64,000 nucleotides of DNA, from the NCBI GenBank assembly GCA_035411425.1, contig DAONSX010000001.1:124001-188000 (forward strand), written 5' to 3'. The DNA is from TTA-H9 sp002071415. Lineage in GTDB: Bacteria > Bacteroidota > Bacteroidia > Bacteroidales > TTA-H9. The position numbers and the translations under genes were made by a program. The notes below the pieces were generated by a model. The model saw nothing but the letters and a program-made list of their open reading frames with translations, searched no databases and was not told where the DNA came from. Of this stretch, positions 1-8,575 are shown one piece after another (position 1 is the stretch's first letter; every line of letters starts with the position of its first letter).

Positions 1-1280
1 TTGCCTGCATGAATCTTCGAATTGCCGAGGAAGATATTTATTACTAAAGTTGCAATCCCCATGCTGATCATTTGTCCGGTCAAACGCATAGTACCTACAG
101 TAGCCGAGGCCACCCCAAGGTATTTCTTTTCTACCGACCCCATAATGGCATTTGTGTTGGGTGAGGTAAACAAACCAAAGCCTATTCCAATCACCCCAAG
201 AATCACCATTAAATAAATGAGGGATGAATTTGTTCCCAAGGGGATGAGCGCCATAAGACCGAGTGTGATGGTACTCATGCCTGCAGAGGCCAAAATACGA
301 GGGTCATATACATCCGACATACGGCCCGAAAAATACGACACTATCACCATCATTGCAGGCTGAATCACCAGAATCAAACCCGCATCGCGGGGATTGAGGC
401 CTTTTACATACTGAAGATATAAGCTCAACATAAAAGTAATGGCAAAAGTAATGGCGTAATTGAGTAAAGCTGCCAGATTCGACATGGCAAAAAGCCGGTT
501 ATGGCTCAGCAATCGCATATCGAATACGGGAAAATCGGATTGAATTTCTATTTTTACGAAAAAATATAAACCAATTAAAGAAATGAAAGCCAATATGATA
601 GCCCAGAAATTCGGGAGATGGCTAAAACCATACATAAATGCCGACATGGCGATGATATATAGAATTCCTCCTTTCCAATCAAATTGTTCCGAATGTGGGC
701 TTTTCCATTCCGTTTTTACGAGAAGAGGCATGGAAATAGCCACGAAAGCCACTGGAATAGCAGTTAAATAGAATATGCTTTGCCAGCCCCAGTTTTTAAC
801 GAGGAAACCGGCAATAAGAGGACCAAGCGACAGTCCCAAATAAACCGCCATTACGTTAGTACCAATGGCTTTGCCTCTTTCGTTGGCAGGGAAAATATCC
901 GTAATAATGGCCATATTCGTTCCAAACATCATTGCACCCCCAGCACCCTGAAGCACACGAGAAGCCAATAAAAGCCCCACACTCGGACTCATGGCACAAA
1001 AAATAGAACTCAATGAGAACAAGATGGTCCCACTAAGGAAAACTCTCTTTCGTCCAATGATATCGGCTATTTTCCCCAAAGGAACCATTAAAACAGCCGA
1101 TGACAATAGAAACGACATGGCTACCCAACTCATCATCACAGCATGGAGCCCGAAGTGGGAACCAATTGCAGGTAAAGCAAGATTAATGGATGATCCCATA
1201 AAAGGATTTGCAAACGAGGTAATCAGTATAAGCGTAAGAATCAAATTGCGATGCCGAGTCGGAAGTTCTTTCTCACTCAT
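1..1280 (-). CDS. MFS drug:H+ antiporter (DHA2/EmrB-like), 3' part beyond window
   Basis: Inner-membrane multidrug or solute efflux carrier of the major facilitator superfamily. The reading frame is open from an ATG at 1280 down to base 1, about 426 codons, and runs off the left edge, so the C-terminus is missing. The N-terminus begins MSEKELPTRHRNLILTLILI and continues through a run of hydrophobic helices. It has the DHA2-type first-helix pattern (SINLALPAIG), the loop signature PLGKIADIIGRKR between helices 2 and 3, and a second G-x-x-S-D motif (SGRMSDVYDPR) that marks the second half. Family members are about 450-530 residues with 12-14 helices. Substrate cannot be read. It is divergent from the glycosyltransferase operon. 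Short forward-strand open frames over this region are antisense shadows. Confidence 0.85.
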   Translation of the reverse strand, partial: MSEKELPTRHRNLILTLILITSFANPFMGSSINLALPAIGSHFGLHAVMMSWVAMSFLLSSAVLMVPLGKIADIIGRKRVFLSGTILFSLSSIFCAMSPSVGLLLASRVLQGAGGAMMFGTNMAIITDIFPANERGKAIGTNVMAVYLGLSLGPLIAGFLVKNWGWQSIFYLTAIPVAFVAISMPLLVKTEWKSPHSEQFDWKGGILYIIAMSAFMYGFSHLPNFWAIILAFISLIGLYFFVKIEIQSDFPVFDMRLLSHNRLFAMSNLAALLNYAITFAITFMLSLYLQYVKGLNPRDAGLILVIQPAMMVIVSYFSGRMSDVYDPRILASAGMSTITLGLMALIPLGTNSSLIYLMVILGVIGIGFGLFTSPNTNAIMGSVEKKYLGVASATVGTMRLTGQMISMGIATLVINIFLGNSKIHAG

Positions 1281-1384
1281 GACAAAGGTTTTGATAAAAT
1301 TACAAGCTTTGAGCCAATGGTTTACTTTATCTTATAGTCTTTACCTTTAATTTTATTCGTAATGCATTATTTATCAATTCATAA

Positions 1385-1392
1385 CAAAAATA
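1385..1392 (-). promoter_or_regulatory. Putative -7 box for the MFS gene
   Basis: Read on the minus strand this is TATTTTTG, matching the Bacteroidota -7 consensus TAnnTTTG, about 105 bp upstream of the MFS start codon. No convincing -33 TTTG is visible, so this is tentative. Confidence 0.35.
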
Positions 1393-1496
1393 CAAAGAAG
1401 AGCATTTTTATATTATCATAGTGCAAATCGATACCTGTTATCACTATTGTGATTAGGCTGAAAAATCAAAGTTCGAAATATAAAGAGGCGCCGATG

Positions 1497-1504
1497 TAAA
1501 TTTG
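1497..1504 (+). promoter_or_regulatory. -7 box of the glycosyltransferase-miaA-SDR operon
   Basis: TAAATTTG followed by C, a match to TAnnTTTG, 20 bp before the ATG of the glycosyltransferase gene. The predicted transcription start is near 1511, giving a very short leader. Confidence 0.55.
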
Positions 1505-1524
1505 CAAAAATGATGCATAACTGA

Positions 1525-2745
1525 ATGAATTCAAAAACTTCATCGAAAATATACGTTGCCATGCCTGTTATGGCAGAATATGAATATCTGCCTACTTTGC
1601 TCGAATGTTTGGAGAATCAAAGTTTCCAGAATTTCAAGCTTGTAGTTTGTGTAAATCAACCCGATGATTATCGCTTCAATCCCAATAAAATCCACATTTA
1701 TGAAGACAATCAGAAATGCTTGAGTTTACTGAAATCCAGTTCATATTCATTTGATATCGAGATTATCGATAGGTCTTCTACCGATATGGGGTGGAAAGGG
1801 AAGCATTGTGGGGTAGGGCAAGCCCGCAAAACAGTGATGGATGCTATTGCACGGGAAGCTAAAAATAACGATGATATCATTGTGAGTCTGGATGCTGATA
1901 CGCTATTTGGGACAGATTATTTAGAGGTTATAGCCCAGACTTTTCTTGATTATTCTTATATTGCTGCTTTATCGGTTCCTTATTATCATCCGCTCACCCA
2001 AGATGAAATTACCAATCGCTGTATTCTCCGTTATGAAATATATATGCGGGTGTATGCTCTGAATATGTTATTCATTCATAATCCCTATGCTTTTACGGCA
2101 ATTGGTTCGGCTATGGCTTTAAGAGTCGATATTTACCGAAAAGTAGGAGGCATTACACCGCATCGAGCTGGTGAAGATTTCTATTTTTTACAAAAACTCC
2201 GTAAACATGGTTCAGTGCTTACGTGGTGTCCAGCGAAAATCTATCCTGCTGCACGGTTTTCCGATAGAGTTATCTTTGGCACTGGCCCGGCAATGATTCG
2301 AGGCAGGGAAGGCCATTGGGAGGCCTATCCCATTTTTCACCATTCATTGTTCGATACGGTGAAAATTACCTTCGAGGCATTCTCGAGATTATACTTAGAA
2401 AAAATAAAAACGCCTATGGATGTTTTTTTAGAAGATATTTTTCGAACTTCCGACATTTGGGGACCACTGCGTAAAAATTCCAGTGAGATAAAATCGTTTG
2501 TAAAGGCTTGTACACAGAAAATTGATGCCTTGCGCATACTTCAATTTCTGAAAAAATACCATCCTCAAATCAAAAAATCTGACGAGATTTGCCTCAAAGA
2601 ATTCATGATGCATTATTTCCCTGAGAGTCATCCAGCGCTGATCGAAAGTTTCGACACTTGCAATATAAATGCCTTGCAGGAAATTCGTGATTTTCTTACT
2701 ATGAAAGAATATTCTTATCGACAGCATCATCCTTTGCTTCAGTAG
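1525..2745 (+). CDS. Family 2 glycosyltransferase
   Basis: Cytoplasmic nucleotide-sugar glycosyltransferase with a GT-A fold. The N-terminus has the GT2 beginning (YVAMPVMAEYEYLPTLLECL, then a second strand KLVVCVNQP). A DxD-type metal/nucleotide motif (SLDADT, residues 121-126) and a GEDF acceptor-side motif follow. No transmembrane segments are evident, so it probably acts on a soluble or peripheral acceptor. At 406 residues it is longer than the core domain, and the last 150 residues are unassigned. It is the first gene of an operon with miaA and an SDR gene, with gaps of 22 bp and then an overlap. This context does not reveal the substrate. The ATG at 1525 is chosen because an upstream ATG at 1510 meets a stop after four codons. 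Confidence 0.8.
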   Translation: MNSKTSSKIYVAMPVMAEYEYLPTLLECLENQSFQNFKLVVCVNQPDDYRFNPNKIHIYEDNQKCLSLLKSSSYSFDIEIIDRSSTDMGWKGKHCGVGQARKTVMDAIAREAKNNDDIIVSLDADTLFGTDYLEVIAQTFLDYSYIAALSVPYYHPLTQDEITNRCILRYEIYMRVYALNMLFIHNPYAFTAIGSAMALRVDIYRKVGGITPHRAGEDFYFLQKLRKHGSVLTWCPAKIYPAARFSDRVIFGTGPAMIRGREGHWEAYPIFHHSLFDTVKITFEAFSRLYLEKIKTPMDVFLEDIFRTSDIWGPLRKNSSEIKSFVKACTQKIDALRILQFLKKYHPQIKKSDEICLKEFMMHYFPESHPALIESFDTCNINALQEIRDFLTMKEYSYRQHHPLLQ

Positions 2746-2767
2746 TTGCTTTTATACACTTTTATAC

Positions 2768-3685
2768 ATGATTACAATACTTGGACCTACGGCAGTTGGG
2801 AAAACACGCATTTCGGCTATGATAGCTGCTCGGATGGATGCCGAGATTATTTCGGCCGATTCACGTCAAGTGTTTCGTGGAATGGATTTAGGCACAGGCA
2901 AGGATTTACAGGATTATTTCGTAGATGGCAGTTTTATTCCCTATCATTTGATCGACATCCGTCAGCCAGGCGAAGAATATAGTGTATGGGATTTTTCATG
3001 TGATTTCAAGAAAGCTTATCTCGAAATTCGTAGTAGAGGCAGGCAGGTAATTCTATGCGGTGGTACAGGTTTATATATCGAAGCAGTGATTGGAGGGTAT
3101 TATATGCCTCAGGTACCCGAGGATAAAAATTTAAGAAATTCTCTCGAAAAAGAATCTATCGAAAATCTTATCACTCGGCTTGCATCCCTGCGACCTTTAC
3201 ACAATACTACCGATATTACCGACCGAGCTCGTTTAATTCGTGCCATCGAAATAGAAACTTGGAAACTTTCACATCCCCGAGAAGAAACCTTCGTACCTCC
3301 CAATTTTATTCTTGGCATTACATTACCCCGAGAAGAGCTTCGAATGAGGATTACCCAAAGACTTCACAAACGAATAGAGCAAGGCATGATAGAAGAAGTA
3401 GAGCAGCTCAAGAAGCTTGGCATAAGTCACGAAAATCTCGATTCCTATGGATTGGAATATCGCTTTATAAGCCGTTACCTGAAAGGGCAGATGTCGAAAA
3501 ATGAAATGGTAGAATCGTTAAATACGGCTATTCATCAGTTTGCGAAACGGCAAATGACGTGGTTCAGAAGGATGGAACGCAAGGGATTTCGGATTCACTG
3601 GTTAGATGGAATGCAATTAGCTGAAGAAGTCGTGAAAAAGGCTATGCAGGTTCTCGATAGCCATCCAGATCAATGGAAGGAATGA
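2768..3685 (+). CDS. miaA: tRNA dimethylallyltransferase (copy 1)
   Basis: Transfers a dimethylallyl group from DMAPP to N6 of A37 in tRNAs that read codons starting with U. The P-loop GPTAVGKT is at residues 6-13, followed by the diagnostic ISADSRQV(F)RGMDLGTGK block, the substrate aspartate/threonine region (CGGTGLYIEAVIGG), and the C-terminal RQMTWFRR segment that contacts the tRNA. Length 305 residues is normal. It sits 22 bp after the glycosyltransferase gene, and its last codons overlap the start of the SDR gene. A second, divergent miaA lies at 8576. Having two miaA paralogues is known in other Bacteroidales. Which copy is the canonical enzyme cannot be decided from sequence alone; the other copy is closer to the usual start pattern. 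Confidence 0.92.
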   Translation: MITILGPTAVGKTRISAMIAARMDAEIISADSRQVFRGMDLGTGKDLQDYFVDGSFIPYHLIDIRQPGEEYSVWDFSCDFKKAYLEIRSRGRQVILCGGTGLYIEAVIGGYYMPQVPEDKNLRNSLEKESIENLITRLASLRPLHNTTDITDRARLIRAIEIETWKLSHPREETFVPPNFILGITLPREELRMRITQRLHKRIEQGMIEEVEQLKKLGISHENLDSYGLEYRFISRYLKGQMSKNEMVESLNTAIHQFAKRQMTWFRRMERKGFRIHWLDGMQLAEEVVKKAMQVLDSHPDQWKE

Positions 3686-4710
3686 TTAAAATGACAAAGA
3701 ATATGAACGAAAGAAAAAATATTATCATTACAGGAGCTACGGGTTTTATTGGAAGTTTTCTTACCGAAATTGGCGTCGAAAAAGGATGGCAGGTAACCGC
3801 CTGGGTAAGGGAAACAAGTAATACCGAACATCTCCCTTCTGGAGTAAATCTCATAAAAGCGGGTTTTTCTAATCGACAGAAGATGATGGAAGCATTACAG
3901 ATGATCGAGCGCCAGAATGGTTCCATCGATTATATCGTTCATAATGCTGGAGTTACAAAAACAACTCATCCTGAGGACTTTGATAGGGTGAATGCAGAAA
4001 ATACCGGCAGATTTATCGAAGCTATTCAGGAAAGTGGTATTTCAATTGCAAAATTTATTCTGATGAGTAGTTTGGCAGCCTTGGGGCCAGGCAATCCCCA
4101 AACCCTCGAACCACTTCATCCTGATGATGTTCCAAAACCCGATACCTTGTATGGAAAAAGCAAGTTAAAGGCTGAAAAAATTGTTCGCCAATCGTCTTTA
4201 CCCTGGAATATCATGCGACCCACAGGAGTGTATGGCCCACGAGAAACCGATTATTACCTCATGCTCCGCACAATAAAGAAAGGACTGGCTCCAGTTACTG
4301 GCTGCAAGCCTCATTTCCTTTCTTTTGTCTATGTAAAAGACTTGGTAAAAGCCGTTTTTTTAGCTCTCGAAACACCTATTACACAACAAACATTTCATGT
4401 TTCTGACGGTAAAACCTATACCGATCGTGAATATAGGGATTTATGCTGCAAAATTCTCAATACAAACGCCTTGAAGGTAACGGTACCGCATTGGGTTTTA
4501 AAAGCCGTTAGTTTTATTTCGGAAACCTTTGCCCGACCTTTTAAGATTACACCTACCCTCAATAAGGATAAATATTTAACTATGAGAGCAATAAACTGGA
4601 AATCCGATATCAGCAATACCATCGAAATGCTTCATTATTCTCCTGAATACGATCTGCAACGTGGTTTGGACGAATCTATCCAATGGTATAGAAAAGAGGG
4701 TTGGCTGTAA
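3673..4710 (+). CDS. NAD-dependent epimerase/dehydratase (extended SDR)
   Basis: Oxidoreductase/epimerase of the extended short-chain dehydrogenase family, cytoplasmic. A Rossmann NAD-binding motif GATGFIGSFL lies near the N-terminus, followed by a conserved HNAG turn, a catalytic serine (MSSLAALG) and the catalytic YxxxK (LYGKSK). A RPTGVYGPRE substrate-side motif is typical of sugar-nucleotide epimerases and dihydroflavonol-reductase-like enzymes. The gene overlaps the 3' end of miaA by 13 bp if the ATG at 3673 is used. In-frame ATGs at 3682, 3691 and 3703 are equally possible because the NAD motif only starts after residue 15. Substrate is unknown; pairing with a glycosyltransferase suggests a sugar or lipid intermediate (inference). 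Confidence 0.85.
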   Translation: MEGMIKMTKNMNERKNIIITGATGFIGSFLTEIGVEKGWQVTAWVRETSNTEHLPSGVNLIKAGFSNRQKMMEALQMIERQNGSIDYIVHNAGVTKTTHPEDFDRVNAENTGRFIEAIQESGISIAKFILMSSLAALGPGNPQTLEPLHPDDVPKPDTLYGKSKLKAEKIVRQSSLPWNIMRPTGVYGPRETDYYLMLRTIKKGLAPVTGCKPHFLSFVYVKDLVKAVFLALETPITQQTFHVSDGKTYTDREYRDLCCKILNTNALKVTVPHWVLKAVSFISETFARPFKITPTLNKDKYLTMRAINWKSDISNTIEMLHYSPEYDLQRGLDESIQWYRKEGWL

Positions 4711-4809
4711 AATGGGGGATGGGGAATGGTGAATTATAAGTTAAAATAATGAAAATGAATATGTTAGTATTAAAAAATACTCCCTGAAATCCCCCTCGCT
4801 CATTCTCCC

Positions 4810-4841
4810 CGTCTCTTCGTCTCCTCGTCCCGTCGTCCCGC
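4810..4841 (+). repeat. Four degenerate 8-bp tandem units
   Basis: Units CGTCTCTT, CGTCTCCT, CGTCCCGT and CGTCCCGC follow each other in the gap between the SDR and kinase genes. The tract is C/T-rich and GC-richer than its surroundings. It lies in the 246-bp space 4711-4956, which otherwise holds only the promoter at 4917. Confidence 0.6.
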
Positions 4842-4916
4842 AATCTCTTCATAATCTTAAAGGCATCCTCGCATTACGTATTGCATATCAATTTTCACTT
4901 TTCATCTTGGATGTCG

Positions 4917-4924
4917 TACTTTTG
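4917..4924 (+). promoter_or_regulatory. -7 box for the kinase-hemW unit
   Basis: TACTTTTG fits TAnnTTTG and lies 32 bp upstream of the ATG of the sensor kinase gene. No clear -33 element is visible. Confidence 0.45.
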
Positions 4925-4956
4925 TTTCACTTTATCTTTTTTCATGCTTACATCTT

Positions 4957-6471
4957 ATGAATCTCTATTCGCGTAAGAGAAAATGGAAATGGTTATTGGG
5001 TTTATTTGCTCTGTTGATCTTCGGGAGTACAATTTTTTATACGGATCATCTTGTAAGGCAAATTAAAGAAGCCGACCAGAAGAATCTTCGTATATGGGCT
5101 GATGCTGTGAATCGCAAAGCTGCATTAGTTAATTATACCGATAATTTTTTCCGACAAATTCAGGAAGAAGAACGCCGACGGGTTGAACTTTTAGCAGAAG
5201 CTTACAAACGATTGATAGTAACCGACGATCAGGCCGATCTGACCTTTTACCTCAACATGCTCGAAAAGAATAAAACTATCCCTGTGCTTCTTACCGATGA
5301 AAACTATAACATACTGAGTGCTACTAACATAGATATCGACCTATCAACTACAAAAAAATTAGAAGGAGCCTTGCTGCAGGAATTTACAAAATACCCTCCC
5401 ATCGAAGTCCCCTATATGAAAGGGAAAAAAAATTTTCTCTTTTATACCGACAGTCGATTATTTAGTGAACTGCATGAAGTCCTCAACGACCTCAACCAGT
5501 CCTTTATTTCCGAAGTAGTACTTAATTCCGCTTCAGTACCGGCCTTGATCATCGACAGTACCAAAAGTCAAATTCTTGCTTTCGGAAATATCGATAGTAT
5601 ATTGCTTGCCGATTCAGCTTCGCGCAATAAAATTATCCAGGAACTTTCGGTAGCCAATGTACCCATTCCCATCACACTTTCCGAACATGGGAAATGTCTG
5701 GTGATTTATCGTAATTCGTTCCTGATGAATCAGTTGAAATATTATCCTTTTATTCAACTGGGCATTATAGGTTTGTTTCTGCTGGTAGCCTATTCTCTGT
5801 TCAGTTCTGCTCGCAAGTCGGAAGAAGACCAGGTATGGGTAGGGATGGCCAAAGAAACTGCTCATCAATTAGGAACACCGATGTCGTCGATGCTAGCATG
5901 GATGGAACTCATGCGGATGGATGGATTGGAACATCCCGCCATCAGTGAGATGGAGAAAGACTTAATCCGCTTGGAGACTATTACGGAAAGATTTTCTAAA
6001 ATAGGGTCACAGCCTTATCTGGAGGCTGCCAATATTCTCGAAGTTATTTCCGAAACTTTCGATTATCTCGAACCACGTACTTCGAGAAAAATTCAATTTC
6101 GAGTCAATAATCAAACCAATAAGGATGAGTTGTATATACCTTTAAATGTTCCTCTTTTTGAATGGGTTATAGAAAATCTGGTTAAAAATGCCATTGATGC
6201 TATGGGAGGAGTGGGTACTTTCACCATTACGATACAGGAGGATCATAAACATGTAATTCTTGATTTTACCGATACAGGGAAAGGAATTCCACGTTCTCAG
6301 CAACGAGTGATTTTCAAACCCGGATTCACCAATAAGAAGAGAGGGTGGGGGCTAGGCCTTTCGCTTGCCCGTCGTATTGTACATTCCTACCATAAGGGAA
6401 GGATTTTTGTAAAATCGTCCCAGCCTAATGTTGGGACCACTTTCAGAGTGATCCTTAATAAGAAGAAATGA
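4957..6471 (+). CDS. Membrane sensor histidine kinase
   Basis: Two-component sensor kinase. A transmembrane helix spans about residues 12-30 and a second about 264-284, enclosing an extracytoplasmic sensing domain of roughly 230 residues of unknown ligand. The cytoplasmic part has the H-box KETAHQLGTPMSS with the phosphorylated His at about residue 303. A HATPase_c domain follows with N-box NLVKNAIDAM, G1 DTGKGI and G2 GWGLGLSLARRIV. The ETAHQLGTPxSS form of the H-box is typical of a Bacteroidota kinase group that is often not next to its regulator, and no response regulator is adjacent here. It overlaps hemW by 4 bp (ATGA), so the two are translationally coupled, although no functional link is evident. 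Length 504 residues. Confidence 0.88.
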   Translation: MNLYSRKRKWKWLLGLFALLIFGSTIFYTDHLVRQIKEADQKNLRIWADAVNRKAALVNYTDNFFRQIQEEERRRVELLAEAYKRLIVTDDQADLTFYLNMLEKNKTIPVLLTDENYNILSATNIDIDLSTTKKLEGALLQEFTKYPPIEVPYMKGKKNFLFYTDSRLFSELHEVLNDLNQSFISEVVLNSASVPALIIDSTKSQILAFGNIDSILLADSASRNKIIQELSVANVPIPITLSEHGKCLVIYRNSFLMNQLKYYPFIQLGIIGLFLLVAYSLFSSARKSEEDQVWVGMAKETAHQLGTPMSSMLAWMELMRMDGLEHPAISEMEKDLIRLETITERFSKIGSQPYLEAANILEVISETFDYLEPRTSRKIQFRVNNQTNKDELYIPLNVPLFEWVIENLVKNAIDAMGGVGTFTITIQEDHKHVILDFTDTGKGIPRSQQRVIFKPGFTNKKRGWGLGLSLARRIVHSYHKGRIFVKSSQPNVGTTFRVILNKKK

Positions 6472-7610
6472 CTGGCCTCTATATTCATATCCCTTTCTGC
6501 AAATCGAAATGCCTCTATTGTAATTTTTATGCTGTGGCTTCTAAAAAATTAGCTCAGGGTTTTGTAGAAGCTTTGCTACAGGAGATAGAAACCCGTTCTC
6601 ACCAGTGGAAAGATCCTCATCTGCGAACCGTTTATATGGGAGGAGGTACCCCTTCATTGCTCCTTCCTGGTGATATTGAAAATATTTTAGATTTCATAAA
6701 GCGATATTTTATTCTCGAGCCTTCCTGTGAAATTACCCTCGAAGCCAATCCCGATGACATCAGTATGCAAAATCTTGAATCCTGGTCGAAGGCTGGAATA
6801 AATAGGCTGAGCATCGGCATTCAATCTCAAAATGAAACTATTTTAAAATTTTTAGGCCGACATCACACTGCCGAACAAGCTTTGGAAGCTTATGCGATGG
6901 CCAGAAAAGCGGGTTTTAACAATATTTCGGTCGATCTTATTTATGGTATCCAGGGTTTGAATAATGAAGAATGGGAAAATGCTCTTCTTAAAATCTTATC
7001 ACTTGAACCTGAACATTTTTCTTGCTATGCTCTTACACTTGAAGAAAAAACTCCTTATGATTTTCAGGTGAAAAAAGGGAAGCTAAGTCTGCCCGACGAA
7101 GAACTTGTTGCCCAGCAATATGAGATTTTACAAGAAATTTCCTCGCATAAGGGTTACATTCAGTATGAAATTTCGAATTTCTGTTTGCCGGGATATTATT
7201 CGAGGCACAATACTGCCTACTGGCAGGGAATTCCATATTTGGGACTAGGCCCATCTGCCCATTCGTACGATGGCATCAAACGATGGTGGAACCCTTCATG
7301 TATAGAGGAATGGAAGAAATTGACTACTCTCGACATCGGTGCATGTCCCTGTGAGATCCTAACATCTATCAACCAGTACAATGAGTACATCATAACTTCT
7401 CTCCGAACCTCTTGGGGCTTGAGCATTTCTCACATCAACAAACGTTTTGGTGAAAAATTCACCCGACACACCCTTCAAATTGCGAATTCTTTAACAAGTA
7501 TCTATTTAAAGAAAATTGGTACTGACAGAATCGCAATTAAGTCACAGGCCTATATTCTGGCCGATTGTATCCTCGAAAGATTTATTCTCATGGATGATTC
7601 TAAGATATAA
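6468..7610 (+). CDS. hemW: Radical SAM haem chaperone / coproporphyrinogen oxidase-like protein HemW
   Basis: Radical SAM protein of the HemN/HemW group. The cluster-binding CxxxCxxC lies at the extreme N-terminus (C11, C15, C18 in CKSKCLYCNF), followed by the SAM-binding GGGTPS and the ANPD and GIQS motifs. The N-terminal extension that carries catalytic residues of true oxygen-independent coproporphyrinogen dehydrogenase HemN is absent, which fits HemW, a haem-binding chaperone that delivers haem to respiratory proteins. Length 380 residues is normal. The gene start overlaps the kinase stop. The last 60 residues are poorly conserved, as usual for the family. Confidence 0.88.
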   Translation: MTGLYIHIPFCKSKCLYCNFYAVASKKLAQGFVEALLQEIETRSHQWKDPHLRTVYMGGGTPSLLLPGDIENILDFIKRYFILEPSCEITLEANPDDISMQNLESWSKAGINRLSIGIQSQNETILKFLGRHHTAEQALEAYAMARKAGFNNISVDLIYGIQGLNNEEWENALLKILSLEPEHFSCYALTLEEKTPYDFQVKKGKLSLPDEELVAQQYEILQEISSHKGYIQYEISNFCLPGYYSRHNTAYWQGIPYLGLGPSAHSYDGIKRWWNPSCIEEWKKLTTLDIGACPCEILTSINQYNEYIITSLRTSWGLSISHINKRFGEKFTRHTLQIANSLTSIYLKKIGTDRIAIKSQAYILADCILERFILMDDSKI

Positions 7611-7672
7611 ACTCCAGACCAAGAGATTAATAATTTTATATTTTGATTTTATTGAGGTTTGATTCATTCCCT

Positions 7673-7680
7673 TAACTTTG
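7673..7680 (+). promoter_or_regulatory. -7 box upstream of the pRiA4b-like gene
   Basis: TAACTTTG followed by CA, a good match to TAnnTTTG, 58 bp before the start codon at 7739. It probably serves the downstream miaA copy as well. Confidence 0.5.
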
Positions 7681-7738
7681 CACGCTATTTTCTATAAATG
7701 TTTTTATTGATTTTTACCTTCTTTTAAATCAATCAGTT

Positions 7739-8545
7739 ATGCATATTTATCGTTTTCGGATTACTTCTGATTCCATCGAAGATTTTGTAAGAGAGATCGA
7801 TATTTCGCCCAATCAGACTTTCGAAGATTTTCAAAGGGTTTTTCTCCAAGCTGCTCCTTTATCGGCAGAAGAGAAAACATATTTCTATAAAGCCAATGCA
7901 CGTTGGGTAAAACAATATGAGATAGCAGAACAACCCCTGTTATCCATTTCGAAAGAAAAAGAAGGCGATGATGTTAGACTCGAAGAGCATCGTTTGAAAA
8001 TTCCCTATACGCATATCAGTCTTGCACGTTTTAGGGATTTTGTGGATGACCCTCATCAAAAGTTTATCATCGAATATCGAGGTCCTGATATTTATTTGTT
8101 TTTTATGGAAATGGTAAAAATACTGGAAACCGATTCTTTAGCAAACTATCCAAAGTGTGTAACACAAAAAGGAGAAATACCCGTAAAACCCATCATCATA
8201 CCTGAAGAAATTCAGGAAAAGACACGTAAACAACGAGAAGAAAGGCTTACCATTACTTCTTTGAATGATGATATTCCGGAAGAAATGATAGAGGAACAGA
8301 TGAAAGAATTAATGGAAGATGAGGTTTTTGGTGCGATAATGAGTGGGAAGGAAGTCCCTCCATCTTCCAATATTTCACGCAAGATGACAGCCAGAGAAAT
8401 TGCCGAAGAATTTGGACCCGAGTTTGCCGATATGATGTCGACTGATGCAGATGAAAAATTCGATGACGAAGATATTACCGATGAAGACATAGATGACGAA
8501 TTTGCCGACGATAAATCGGGCGAAGACTTCGATGACGATTTCTAA
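7739..8545 (+). CDS. pRiA4b ORF-3-like protein with acidic tail
   Basis: Function unknown. The N-terminus (MHIYRFRITSDSIEDFVREI, then TFEDFQRVFLQAA) has the short-strand/helix pattern of plasmid pRiA4b ORF-3-like proteins common in Bacteroidota. The middle region (residues about 80-150) keeps the same ordered character. The C-terminal 35 residues are almost wholly Asp/Glu with a few Phe (DDEDITDEDIDDEFADD), which suggests a disordered, perhaps cation- or protein-binding tail. No signal peptide or membrane helix, so cytoplasmic. It is followed after 30 bp by the second miaA and is probably co-transcribed with it. The family call rests on the N-terminus only. Confidence 0.55.
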   Translation: MHIYRFRITSDSIEDFVREIDISPNQTFEDFQRVFLQAAPLSAEEKTYFYKANARWVKQYEIAEQPLLSISKEKEGDDVRLEEHRLKIPYTHISLARFRDFVDDPHQKFIIEYRGPDIYLFFMEMVKILETDSLANYPKCVTQKGEIPVKPIIIPEEIQEKTRKQREERLTITSLNDDIPEEMIEEQMKELMEDEVFGAIMSGKEVPPSSNISRKMTAREIAEEFGPEFADMMSTDADEKFDDEDITDEDIDDEFADDKSGEDFDDDF

Positions 8546-8575
8546 TGTGTCTTCAATTTTCTCTACATCCAAATC

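Noticed and set aside
991..1350. Plus-strand open frame of 119 codons near the left edge
   Set aside because: Antisense to the MFS transporter, whose minus-strand frame has the family motifs and runs off the window.
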